From NCBI GenBank assembly GCA_020436935.1, contig JAGQWX010000036.1:1-50142 (forward strand): 50,142 nucleotides of DNA, read 5' to 3'. Position 1 is the stretch's first letter, and each line of letters begins with the position of its first letter. A program made the position numbers and the translations under genes. This DNA is from Saprospiraceae bacterium (lineage in GTDB: Bacteria > Bacteroidota > Bacteroidia > Chitinophagales > Saprospiraceae). The notes below the pieces were generated by a model that was given only the letters and a program-made list of their open reading frames with translations, was not told where the DNA came from and ran no database searches. Below, piece by piece: positions 19,036 through 31,026 of this stretch.

Positions 19036-19043
19036 TAATTTTG
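19036..19043 (+). promoter_or_regulatory. -7 box of the nagB promoter
   Basis: TAATTTTG matches the Bacteroidota -7 consensus TAnnTTTG exactly, 30 bp before the ATG at 19074. A TTTG at 19003-19006 is the only -33 candidate and is spaced too far (29 bp). If this box is used, transcription starts near 19050, which would exclude the upstream in-frame TTG at 19041 as a start codon. Confidence 0.45.
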
Positions 19044-19073
19044 CCGTGCACGAGCACAGTACAAATTAACACG

Positions 19074-21029
19074 ATGACAAAATCACCCATTATTTCCAAG
19101 TATCCTTCTACCCTCACCTACCAACTCAAATCGTTTGAAAACATTCCGGTTGACATCTTCGAAAACGCAGAGGCAGGATCAAAGCACATCGCACAATCCA
19201 TAGCACTTGCCATCAGAAGAAAACAACAGATGGGAAAGAACATTGTTTTGGGTTTGGCCACAGGATCTTCGCCCATTAGAGTGTATAAGGAGCTGGTAAG
19301 ATTGCACAAAGAAGAAAACCTCAGCTTTCAGAATGTAATCACATTCAATCTTGATGAATACTTTGGCTTACCCAAAGAAGACCCTGAGAGTTATTACTAC
19401 TTCATGCACGAACATTTGTTCAACCACATAGACATTCCAAAAGAAAACATTCACATCCCGAGTGGGTCTATACCTATGGACCAGGTGGCAAAGTTTTGCG
19501 ACAACTATGAAAAGCAAATTCAGCTGCACGGAGGCATTGATATCCAGATACTTGGTATAGGCCGTACAGGACATATTGGATTCAACGAACCCGGGTCTGA
19601 CCAGAAGTCGATCACCAGGCTCATCCAGCTCGACAACATTACCCGACAAGATGCCAGAGATTCTTTTGGGGGCATTGAAGAAGTGCCTTACAAGGCCATC
19701 ACCATGGGCATCAAGACCATCCTTTCTGCGAGAGAAATTTACCTCATGGCATGGGGTCAGCACAAGGCAGAAATCGTCAAACTTTCTGTTGAAAGTACGC
19801 CCAACAGCACCATTCCAGCCACTTATCTGCAAATGCATGACCAGGTAAGGTATTGCATCGATACTGCTGCAGCAGAAAAACTCACACGCGTCGAAACTCC
19901 CTGGAAGGTGGGTTCATGCGATTGGACGGACGATCTTACTTGCAAGGCAGTAGTATGGCTTTCAGAGCGGGTGAAGAAGCCCATTTTGAAATTGACCGAT
20001 GAAGATTATAATAAATCAGGACTGAGCGAGCTGATGGCCGAGAAAGACAATGCCTACCAGATCAACCTCAAGGTCTTCAACAGATTACAACATACGATCA
20101 CAGGTTGGCCCGGAGGCAAGCCCAATACCGACGATCAGAACCGTCCGGAGCGCTCGATGCCTGCTTCTAAAAACAGTATCATTTTTAGTCCCCATCCTGA
20201 TGACGACGTTATATCGATGGGGGGTACTTTCCTCAGACTCGTAGAGCAAGGGCATGACGTACATGTAGCTTACCAAACTTCCGGAAATATTGCGGTACAC
20301 AGCCATGACGCCCTCAGATTTCTTGAATTTTACAAAGATCTGGCCGAGGCCGGCTCCATCAAAATTGACAACGCTGTTTTCAAAAAAGCTTTAAAAACCC
20401 TGTTGTCCGATGCGAAAGACAAAAACTCGGAAGAAGTGCGCATCGTCAAAGGCCTGATCAGGAAGGGTGAAGCCATATCAGCGGCAAGGTTTTGTGGACT
20501 AAAGGATAAAAACATCCACTTCCTCAACCTGCCATTTTATGAGACGGGTAAAATCAAGAAAAATAGTTTTACAGAGGCCGACATTCAGGCAACGGTTCAG
20601 CTGCTTCAAAACATCAAACCGCATCAGGTTTTTGCGGCAGGCGACCTTGCTGACCCCCATGGCACACATCGCATTTGTCTCGAAATCATTTTTGAAGCCT
20701 TCGAACGCCTGAAAGACGAAAAGTGGATGAAAAACTGCTGGCTGTGGCTGTATCGTGGTGCGTGGCATGAGTACAACATCAATGAAATCGAAATGGCCAT
20801 ACCACTCAGCCCTCAGGAACTACTCAAAAAGAGAAAGGCCATATACATGCACCAATCTCAAAAGGACTCTGCGCCATTCCCCGGAGAAGATGAAAGAGAA
20901 TTCTGGCAAAGAGCAGAACATAGAAACAAAGCAACAGCTGAAACTTACAGGAAACTGGGATTTGCAGAATATGAAGCCATGGAAGCCTTCAGAAGATACA
21001 AATTCGACTGGCAGCCTGCTAAAAAATAA
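19074..21029 (+). CDS. nagB: glucosamine-6-phosphate deaminase fused to a PIG-L/LmbE deacetylase domain
   Basis: 651 aa from the ATG at 19074. Residues about 15-290 are NagB, which converts glucosamine-6-phosphate to fructose-6-phosphate and ammonia; the signatures LGLATGSSP, FNLDEYFGLP (Asp94) and LGIGRTGHIGFNEPGS (His167, Glu172) are clear. The ring-opening Asp of E. coli NagB (141) is Thr165 here. Residues about 360-600 are a PIG-L/LmbE deacetylase-like domain with the metal motif SPHPDDDVIS and a later DLADPHGTHR. The long two-domain form is known in Bacteroidota; the role of the second domain, possibly N-deacetylation of an amino sugar, is unproven. A LacI regulator is divergent and a terminator follows at 21172. 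Confidence 0.9.
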   Translation: MTKSPIISKYPSTLTYQLKSFENIPVDIFENAEAGSKHIAQSIALAIRRKQQMGKNIVLGLATGSSPIRVYKELVRLHKEENLSFQNVITFNLDEYFGLPKEDPESYYYFMHEHLFNHIDIPKENIHIPSGSIPMDQVAKFCDNYEKQIQLHGGIDIQILGIGRTGHIGFNEPGSDQKSITRLIQLDNITRQDARDSFGGIEEVPYKAITMGIKTILSAREIYLMAWGQHKAEIVKLSVESTPNSTIPATYLQMHDQVRYCIDTAAAEKLTRVETPWKVGSCDWTDDLTCKAVVWLSERVKKPILKLTDEDYNKSGLSELMAEKDNAYQINLKVFNRLQHTITGWPGGKPNTDDQNRPERSMPASKNSIIFSPHPDDDVISMGGTFLRLVEQGHDVHVAYQTSGNIAVHSHDALRFLEFYKDLAEAGSIKIDNAVFKKALKTLLSDAKDKNSEEVRIVKGLIRKGEAISAARFCGLKDKNIHFLNLPFYETGKIKKNSFTEADIQATVQLLQNIKPHQVFAAGDLADPHGTHRICLEIIFEAFERLKDEKWMKNCWLWLYRGAWHEYNINEIEMAIPLSPQELLKKRKAIYMHQSQKDSAPFPGEDEREFWQRAEHRNKATAETYRKLGFAEYEAMEAFRRYKFDWQPAKK

Positions 21030-21171
21030 TGTGATTTTAGTCTAGTCTATTGTAGAATGCCTCAATCCTAACCGGCAAGTTAAACATAGATTGATGATGT
21101 GATTGTTTAAAACCTTTTATTGTGAAAAGCATATACATGTAAAAGGCTTTGCCTACTAAACAATCAAAACT

Positions 21172-21211
21172 GAATCCTCCTGGTCAATATGCACCGGGAG
21201 GATTCTTTTTT
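21172..21211 (+). terminator. Rho-independent terminator of nagB
   Basis: Arms at 21172-21184 and 21193-21205 pair over 13 positions, the only imperfect pair being a T-G wobble on the plus strand. An eight-base loop separates them and T6 follows. On the minus strand the wobble becomes an A-C mismatch, so the plus strand (nagB) is the main user, although the GH31 operon ends 29 bp away and may share it. Confidence 0.88.
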
Positions 21212-21233
21212 ATGATCCGAATCATTCAGGTAT

Positions 21234-23843
21234 TTATCTCATCTTCAGTGATTTGGACGATCCATTGTACCTGATCTCCTTAACAACTGTGGCAACTTCA
21301 ATACCTCTTCCCTTCTGATCACTGACCATAAGGACTCTGAATATTTTATTCTTTTGCATCTTATTAAATGAGCCCTGACTCGGGCCAATTGACAATACCT
21401 TTTTGCGATCGTTCCAGGAAAATTTGATGGTGTTGTATTTGCCTTGTTCATAATTGTAATTATCACCTTCGTCTTCATACAGCTCAAATTCTCCATTGGC
21501 ACCCGGATAAATCCTGATTTCAAGTGTATCGCATTTATAATCACCAGTGTGTTGCACAAGCTTCGTCATCGGCACTATGGATCCGGCTTTTACAAAAACA
21601 GGAATTTGATCCTTCGGTGCACTGACCATTATTTCCTGTCCTCCTTTATTTGCTTTACCTGTCCAGAAATCAAACCAGTCAGTTCCTTTCGGTAGATAAA
21701 CTGATCTTGACACTCCGCTCTCCGTCATGGGAGCCACCAGAAAAGCGCTGCCAAACATGTATTCAAAGGGTTGTGCAACTGCTTTAGGATCTTGATTAAA
21801 ATCCATGACCAATGGACGCATCATCGTGGATGCATGGTTGGACACCTGCCAGCCTTCAGCATAAATGTATGGCATCAGCCGGTATCGTAAATTCATCATT
21901 TTTCTCATGTTGCTTTCCACTTCTTCCCCATATTTCCAGGGCTCTGTCTCGGTCTGATATCCATGCATTCTGAAAACCGGATTGAAGCAAGCCCATTGAA
22001 ACCATCGGGTCAAAATTTCGTGGTATGCTTTGTCGTTGTACTGGTCGTTTCTCGGTCTGAAAAAACCTCCAATATCGGTTGTCCAGTAAGGCATTCCTGT
22101 GAGGTTGTAATTGAGTCCTGCCACAATCTGTCTCCTGTAGGTATCCCAATTCCAGCCAATGTCACCCGACCAATTGATGGTGCCAAATCGCTGCTGTCCC
22201 GGAAATGCTGATCTGGTGAGTATCGTTACCCTTTTGGAAGGATCTGTTGCGCGCTGGCCATCATAAACTGCCTTACTCACCAATAATGGGTAAGTGAGCC
22301 TATAAAATTCTCCTGGCCCGAAATAAGTGGTCTTCCCCGCTAGAGCATCGTTTTCCGGTCCTGTGGCATCCATCCACCAGGAATCAACCCCCAATTGGAA
22401 AAGGTTGGAGTTCAAAGCATTCCAGTGCGTATTTTGGGTTTCAGGATTGTAAATATCGATCCAGGGACTGTTTTCAATGTATAAATTCTTGTCCAGATAA
22501 GCCTGAGCGATCTCCGATTTTTTATCCAGGTTTTCCCATACAGAAATGGAAAAGTGAGCATTCAGATTGTGCAATTTTTTAATAAATTTTGCCGGCTCAG
22601 GGTAATTGCTTTCATCAAACTTAGGCACGCCCCAGCCATACTTGCCCCAGTATTGCCAATCCTGTACAATGACATCGACGGGCAAATTTCTTTTCCTAAA
22701 CTCCTCAACAGTTTTTACCAAATGGTCGCCCGAAGTATACCTTTCGCGGCATTGCCAGAATCCAAATGCCCAAAGTGGCAGCATAGGTACTTCACCTGTG
22801 AGATTCCTGTAATCACGGATGACATCATCCGTCTTGTCGCCGTAAAAAACTATATAGTCCAGACTTTTTGCATGAGGAGACCTGAAAGTCGTGGCGTCAT
22901 TGGTTTTTCTCCAGGAAAGCTGAGGGGTATTGGTGGCTTTACACACGATTTCTACCTCATGTTGGCCTTTCTTCAACTCCACAATTTTACTCACTGCAGG
23001 CGGCAGCCACAAATTGGTCTGATCAATGACATTCTTCCCATCTATGGTGAGCAAATGCTGGCTTTCCATATCTCCCATGTCCATCATCAGCGTATATTCC
23101 CCATCTTCGGGAACAGAAAACTGACCTTTGAAATATGCTTGTCTTTGGGATACTCTTCTTGTTCCTGATGTGGTTGTCACCTCTACCGGAATACTGTCGA
23201 TGCTCATGGTTGGTGCCTTCTCAAGTACCACTTTTTCATCAGTGGGGTTGAAATAAGTAAGTCCATATTGGTGCCAAAGTATGCCATATCCTTTGCTTGA
23301 ATATAAGAAGGGGATGGCGATTTGCGAGTTGACCTGGATGAGTTTTCTGGTAATGTTTTTCAAATTATAATGACCATCCTGAAACTGGCCCAATCCAAAA
23401 AGATATTCATCCTCTGGCGAATCAAAACTCTGCTCTGCAATAAAACAATCCTTTCCGACTATGGTATCGGCCGTCATGGTTTTGGAATTGTCCTTTTCTT
23501 TTAAAAACACCTTTCCGCCGGCGTCGGTATAAGTAATGGATGCATTGGATTTCGCAATTTTTAGCCCGATGGTGCTTGTCTTCAGATAAAGATGCTGCTG
23601 ATCTTCCGTAACCGTAAATTTTGGGGATGGTAAAGTGTTGACAAGAACCAGGTTTTGTTCTTCTTTCAAACCATCCCTGATCCATTGAACTCGAACCGAT
23701 TTTTCTGTCAGCGGAGTCACCAATAATTCCCCTTGCTCCAAACTGATCTTCAATTGCTGACCATCAGACTGATGTGAATTGTACCTTTGAGCAAGGCCCC
23801 AAAATGGCAATGCCATTAATAAAAGTATTTTAATGTAGTGCAT
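21234..23843 (-). CDS. GH31 alpha-xylosidase-like glycoside hydrolase with PA14 insert
   Basis: 869 aa from the ATG at 23843 (MHYIKILLLMALPFWGLAQ, a signal peptide); an in-frame ATG 90 bp earlier would overlap the upstream gene and hide the signal, so I reject it. An N-terminal galactose-mutarotase-like domain contains a PA14 insert at about 225-315 (FSVPEDGEYTL, LTIDGK), as in xyloglucan-active alpha-xylosidases. The catalytic barrel has nucleophile Asp492 in GVDSWWMDATGPE and acid/base Asp561 in WSGDI. A proximal and DUF5110-like beta domain ends the protein. Retaining removal of alpha-xylose from xyloglucan oligosaccharides is the best fit; alpha-glucosidase is the alternative. It is the last gene of the susC operon, 19 bp after GH97. 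Confidence 0.88.
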   Translation of the reverse strand: MHYIKILLLMALPFWGLAQRYNSHQSDGQQLKISLEQGELLVTPLTEKSVRVQWIRDGLKEEQNLVLVNTLPSPKFTVTEDQQHLYLKTSTIGLKIAKSNASITYTDAGGKVFLKEKDNSKTMTADTIVGKDCFIAEQSFDSPEDEYLFGLGQFQDGHYNLKNITRKLIQVNSQIAIPFLYSSKGYGILWHQYGLTYFNPTDEKVVLEKAPTMSIDSIPVEVTTTSGTRRVSQRQAYFKGQFSVPEDGEYTLMMDMGDMESQHLLTIDGKNVIDQTNLWLPPAVSKIVELKKGQHEVEIVCKATNTPQLSWRKTNDATTFRSPHAKSLDYIVFYGDKTDDVIRDYRNLTGEVPMLPLWAFGFWQCRERYTSGDHLVKTVEEFRKRNLPVDVIVQDWQYWGKYGWGVPKFDESNYPEPAKFIKKLHNLNAHFSISVWENLDKKSEIAQAYLDKNLYIENSPWIDIYNPETQNTHWNALNSNLFQLGVDSWWMDATGPENDALAGKTTYFGPGEFYRLTYPLLVSKAVYDGQRATDPSKRVTILTRSAFPGQQRFGTINWSGDIGWNWDTYRRQIVAGLNYNLTGMPYWTTDIGGFFRPRNDQYNDKAYHEILTRWFQWACFNPVFRMHGYQTETEPWKYGEEVESNMRKMMNLRYRLMPYIYAEGWQVSNHASTMMRPLVMDFNQDPKAVAQPFEYMFGSAFLVAPMTESGVSRSVYLPKGTDWFDFWTGKANKGGQEIMVSAPKDQIPVFVKAGSIVPMTKLVQHTGDYKCDTLEIRIYPGANGEFELYEDEGDNYNYEQGKYNTIKFSWNDRKKVLSIGPSQGSFNKMQKNKIFRVLMVSDQKGRGIEVATVVKEIRYNGSSKSLKMR

Positions 23844-23862
23844 TGATTTTATTTTATGTGCT

Positions 23863-25802
23863 TTAATCAGTAATGGGAAAAATGGAGATGGCAAAACCGC
23901 CTCTTCGCAATATTCTGAAATTGACTTTGTCACCCTTTTTCACGATTTTATAGTTGATATCAAAGGTCTCGTCATAGGACCCGTCTGATATGATCGTCGC
24001 CTTATAATTGGTGTTTTCATCCAGAAAATCCAGAGGCAAATTGACTTGTCCGTCTCTCCAGGTGGATTGTACTCCGCCAACAAACCACTTGTCTCCACTT
24101 CTTCTGGCAATGACCGCATCTCTGCCGGGCGTGCCCTGAACAAATTTTGTATCATCCCAGGCTGCCGGTATTTGTGATAAAAATTGTTTGGCTGCATATG
24201 GCAATGCGGCATAGCCTTCCGGACGGTCCGCAAGGTGCTGAAGCGCAGACTCAAACAAAACGGACAAGGCCAGCTCATGCGCAAATGAGGTAGTATGTGC
24301 ATATTGGGAATTGGTGAAGGTAGTAGGCGTATAATCCATAGAACCAATTACATTTCTGGTATAGGGCAGCGTTGCATTGTGGCCCGGAGCCTCGGTGGTA
24401 AAGTCGGGCCTGTTGTTGTACCATTCTGCGCCTTTCACCGCCTCGTAAGTCATCAGATTGGGGTAAGTCCTTGCCCAGCCTCTTGGTACCAGACATCCAT
24501 GAAAATAGACGAGCATTTCAAATTGTGCAGCATCTTCTACGATGTCCAGGTAATACTGGATCATGTCTTGCTTTTCGCTTTCAAAAAAATCAACTTTCAC
24601 GCCAGCATAACCCATAGCCTTGAGCTTTGCAAACTCCTCCATCCTGTTCTCGTGCGTGAGCATCCTGTCCTTTGGAGTCGAGGAAACCCATGTATGTTCA
24701 CCTCCGGAGTTGTACCAAATCAGGGGCTTTACGCCTATGGACTGTATGTATTTTGCCGCAGATGCTACATCTCCTCCATTGGTCATTCTGTCCCATTCCC
24801 AATCCAGCAAGGTGTACCTCCAGCCAAATTCTGCAGCGAGGTCAGCAAATTTTTTGACAATCTGGTAGTCCATGGTCCCGTGATTGCTTGACCAATAATT
24901 CCACGATACCAGGCCTGGTTTTATCCATGCCGTATTTTTGATTTTTGAGGGTCTGGATACGTCATCCACCAGTGTAGATTCCACTATGGTTTTTAAATTT
25001 CCGATGATGACCAGTCTCCAGGGAGACAACCACGGACCAGTAATGGCAGGACTTACCTCGCCCATTCCTCTGCCATCTTTTGGATTGGGAAAAGTCAGTT
25101 TATAAGCATTGGAGTCTAAGGTGTTGTTGAGTTTGGTGCCACAGTAGGTGCCGTCCAGATCGGCCTCATGAATGAGGTACCAGACTGCACTGTCAGCAGA
25201 GTTGATCAGCGCAGGAAGGCCCCATTCTCCTTTCTCCACCATTCCCGGAGCGCTACCGGCGTATATGGCTTCGTTGGCCGGATTCCATTTTTGCAGAAAC
25301 CTTCTTTTGCTTCCTGAAGTATTGTAGGAGGTGATTTCTTCAAGGATGCGAACGGTGTCTTTAGTCAAGGTAGGAAACTCATACCTGAACGCCAGACCAT
25401 CGTTGTAGGCACGAACGATGACGTTCATTGGGGTTTTCTGCTCATTCTGAAACTGAAGGATTATTTCATTGGCCTCATTTTTTCTGTGGCTGCGCTTGCC
25501 ATGAGGCATGGTATAATCTACGATCACTTTTTCTGTGCAGAGGTACCCAGCAATTTTAAATTGATGAAGGACTGATCGCTTCGAATGAGGCCTAATTCTA
25601 TTTTTGGAAAGACTTCTGTCGTTTTGCCTTCCATCAAGTGGCTGCTCTTCAATATCCATTTTTGAGGCCCCTGGCTTTGTAATGCCTCCCATGAAACTTC
25701 AATATTTCCATTGGGTGAAATGATCCTGTTCTTTTGGGAAAAAAGTGTCGATTGAGAAAACAAAAAACACACTCCCAGAACAATGTATTTATGCATTGAC
25801 AT
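23863..25802 (-). pseudogene. GH97 glycoside hydrolase, frameshifted near residue 90
   Basis: The first 92 codons (25802 to 25524) give a signal peptide (YIVLGVCFLFSQSTLFSQ) and the GH97 opening SPNGNIEVSW, then stop at TGA. The remaining ~590 codons are in the -1 frame, beginning VIVDYTMPHGKRSH. Joining them after KK at the A5 run (T5 at 25528-25532) gives a normal GH97 of about 646 aa with GKRSHRKNEANE, WNYW and GGEHTWVSS. GVKVDFF (Asp codon 24589-24591) carries the nucleophile of the retaining branch, which includes alpha-galactosidases, rather than the SusB-type inverting one. Missing one A is the simplest explanation: a real mutation, a sequencing error or slippage. Inferred role: alpha-galactosidase or related enzyme of the locus. 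Confidence 0.8.
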
Positions 25803-25878
25803 TGTATTTAATTTATAAGTTAATCACGCGGCAATTGGGCCGACTTGTTGTTCTTTACAAAGTTGGATGGCCGGAGTC

Positions 25879-28527
25879 CTAAGGTTTTAATTCTACCTTA
25901 AATGATTTCAGATCATTTTTTGCTGAGCTATTGCCATAAAAAACTTCATATTGACCCGGCATCGCCTCCAATTGGAGGCTTTTATCATTGTAAAAGGCGA
26001 AGGCATTTTCTGTCAATTTGATATTGGCCATACGACTTTCACCGGGCATTAATTCTACTCTTTGAAAGCCCTTCAAGCTGAGTATTGGCCCCTCTGCATC
26101 TCCCAGCTTTCTGACATATACCTGGACAATTTCTGTCCCTTTGAGCTTACCCACATTGGTGATCGGAATGCGGACCATCAGTTCGTCGCCGGCTTTAATG
26201 CTTGCTGCGTCAAATTCAGCTGTGCCAATGGTGAAATTGCTATAACTCAGGCCATAACCAAATCTGAACAGGGGTTCTGATTCCATATATCTGTAGGTAC
26301 GACCGGCCATATCATAGTCTTCGATGTCTTTGAGTTGCGTAGTGTCTTTATAAAAAGTCACGGGCAATTTTCCTGCCGGATTGTAGTCACCAAAGAGGAC
26401 ATCGGCGATGGCTTGTCCTCCCAATTCACCTGCATACCACGCTTGTAATATCGCAGCACAGCTTTCGGTTTCAGGGACCAGTCCTACGGCAGAACCGGAA
26501 TTGTTGATGTAAATAACTTTTTTACCGGCATTTTTTAAAGCCTGGAGGCACTGGCGCTGAACCTTTGGCAATTGTATGTCTGTGCGGTCCCCACCTTTAA
26601 AACCAGGATAAGAAACAGGCATTTCTTCGCCCTCGAGCATTGGAGAAAGTCCTCCGGCGAAAATGACGATGTCAATGCCCTCAAGTTTTTTGATGAGGGC
26701 GTCAAAATTGACGTCAACCTCTTTACCAAAATCAAATTCAATATTGGCCTGCCAGTTGTTGAGTTGTGCAAAGAGTATTTCTATGTGATAAGTTTTCCCC
26801 TTTTCAACACTCAAAGGTATTCTTGAAGGTAGCGTCCTCCAGTTGGAATATCGCGCCTTGGTTTTGCCATCTACTTTGAGTTCAAAATATCCGGTAGCCC
26901 CGCATTTGAATACGATTTCTTCAGTTTCTGTTGCCGTATAATCTCCCTCGTACTTGGCGGAAAAGCCTTCGAGTTTCACGCCAGATGCAAATTCGTGTTG
27001 ACCTGCTGTGGTAAGCTTCATTGGATTGCGTATCTGGTCTGTGGTCACAGGTGTGCCTTCGCGATTGGGGTTGTTCCAGTAGGTTGCTGTAAATCCCTGG
27101 TTACCGGCGTTATTGAGAGCTTTGAAATAACTCAAAGTCACTTTGTCTTCCACATGATCACACGCTTTGTCATACACCAGATTCACCTTTGGCAGCTTGG
27201 CCTTTATGCCCTCAAGAATGCTGGTGGTCGCAATGGGCGTGCCGTTGTAATTGCCCCACAACATGGTCTCATTGTCAGCATTTGGCCCAATGACGGCCAG
27301 TTTTTTGATGTTTTTCTGGATGGGAAGGACGGCTCCTTTGTTTTGCAACAGGGTCAGCGACTTTCTAGCCATCTCGAGGGCGAGGTCTTTGTGTTTTTTG
27401 CTGTTGAGCACTTCTTCCGGAATATTGGCCCAGGGGACCATTGCATCGTCGTCAAATTCCCCCAGCTCAAACCGCTGTTTTAGCAATTGAGTTACTTTGG
27501 CATCTACCAGACTTTCGTTCAGCAGGCCTCTGGAAACAGCTTCAGGAATTTGGCTGTAAGCATAACCCTCCCAAACGCATTCAAGATCGGTGCCTCCGTT
27601 TACCCCTCTTGCAGCAGCGTGTACCGGATCTGAGGAAACTTTGTGGCTGGTGTAGAAATCGGTGATGGCACCACAATCTGAGACAACAACGTGTTTGAAG
27701 CCCCAATCTTTGCGCAATATGTCGTCGAGCAAACGCACATTGCTACAGCAAGGCTCATCGTCCAATCTTTGGTAGGCGCACATGACTTGCCGCACATCGG
27801 CATCTACCACCAGAGCTTTGAATGCCGGCAGGTAGGTCTCCATCAGGTCACGGTTGGACACCATATTGAGGTTGAGCGTATGCCTGCTCCATTCGGGTCC
27901 GGAATGCACGGCGAAGTGTTTGGCGCAAGCCAGCAATTTGCGGTATTTGCTGTCTTCCGGTCCTTGTAAACCTCGCACTACTGCTACACCCATCCTGCTC
28001 GTGAGGTAAGGATCTTCTCCATAGGTCTCCTGCCCTCTTCCCCACCTTGGGTCGCGGAAGATGTTGACATTGGGTGTCCATACAGACAAGCTGAGAAAAC
28101 GCTTGTTCTCGCCTCCTCTATTGATGTGCCGGTGGTATTTGACCCGTGCTTCATCCGATGCCGCGTCAAAAATCTTGTACAAAAGCGTGTCATCAAAAGA
28201 AGCTGCCATGCCTATGGGTTCGGGAAAGACAGTGACGCTGTCATTGTTGGCGTAACCGTGCAAAGCCTCGCTCCACCAGTTGAATTTTTTGATGCCCAGC
28301 CTTGGTATGGCCGGCGACTGGTCGTACATCAGTGAAGCCTTTTCCGCGATCGTGAGTCTGGAAACAAGGTCTTTTGCCCGCTCTTCACTGGACAAATTGC
28401 TGTTTTGATAGGGGTGTTGCGCTGTACTGATTTCAATGGTTGAAAATAAAATCAGAAAAAGAAGGATGGGGCTCAGAGATAAGGTATCTCTTAAGCTCAG
28501 TGTGGCTTTAATAAATGTGGTTGTCAT
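25879..28527 (-). CDS. GH3 beta-glucosidase/beta-xylosidase with PA14 domain
   Basis: 882 aa. The signal peptide covers about residues 15-36 (LLFLILFSTIEISTAQ). The GH3 N-domain has CAKHFAVHSG (Lys-His near 203) and nucleophile Asp284 in VVSDCGAI. The C-domain has a GEEMP segment near 634 followed by GGDRTDIQLP, where the acid/base glutamate lies. A PA14 domain (about 470-600) is inserted between the two halves of the C-domain, and a fibronectin-III-like domain ends the protein. The WGNYNGTP pattern favours the beta-xylosidase/beta-glucosidase subgroup. Periplasmic exo-cleavage of xyloglucan or related oligosaccharides is likely. It starts only 6 bp after the GH95 stop, so it is translationally close-coupled. 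Confidence 0.9.
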   Translation of the reverse strand: MTTTFIKATLSLRDTLSLSPILLFLILFSTIEISTAQHPYQNSNLSSEERAKDLVSRLTIAEKASLMYDQSPAIPRLGIKKFNWWSEALHGYANNDSVTVFPEPIGMAASFDDTLLYKIFDAASDEARVKYHRHINRGGENKRFLSLSVWTPNVNIFRDPRWGRGQETYGEDPYLTSRMGVAVVRGLQGPEDSKYRKLLACAKHFAVHSGPEWSRHTLNLNMVSNRDLMETYLPAFKALVVDADVRQVMCAYQRLDDEPCCSNVRLLDDILRKDWGFKHVVVSDCGAITDFYTSHKVSSDPVHAAARGVNGGTDLECVWEGYAYSQIPEAVSRGLLNESLVDAKVTQLLKQRFELGEFDDDAMVPWANIPEEVLNSKKHKDLALEMARKSLTLLQNKGAVLPIQKNIKKLAVIGPNADNETMLWGNYNGTPIATTSILEGIKAKLPKVNLVYDKACDHVEDKVTLSYFKALNNAGNQGFTATYWNNPNREGTPVTTDQIRNPMKLTTAGQHEFASGVKLEGFSAKYEGDYTATETEEIVFKCGATGYFELKVDGKTKARYSNWRTLPSRIPLSVEKGKTYHIEILFAQLNNWQANIEFDFGKEVDVNFDALIKKLEGIDIVIFAGGLSPMLEGEEMPVSYPGFKGGDRTDIQLPKVQRQCLQALKNAGKKVIYINNSGSAVGLVPETESCAAILQAWYAGELGGQAIADVLFGDYNPAGKLPVTFYKDTTQLKDIEDYDMAGRTYRYMESEPLFRFGYGLSYSNFTIGTAEFDAASIKAGDELMVRIPITNVGKLKGTEIVQVYVRKLGDAEGPILSLKGFQRVELMPGESRMANIKLTENAFAFYNDKSLQLEAMPGQYEVFYGNSSAKNDLKSFKVELKP

Positions 28528-28533
28528 TTTCTG

Positions 28534-31014
<2,481 letters not shown>

Positions 31015-31026
31015 TTTTGCTTTATT

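Noticed and set aside
23844-23933. Upstream start giving a 899-aa GH31
   Set aside because: It overlaps the GH97 gene and buries the clear signal peptide that starts at 23843.
25524-25540. Programmed frameshift in GH97
   Set aside because: There is no full slippery heptamer (only five A followed by G) or obvious stimulatory structure, so a missing base is simpler.
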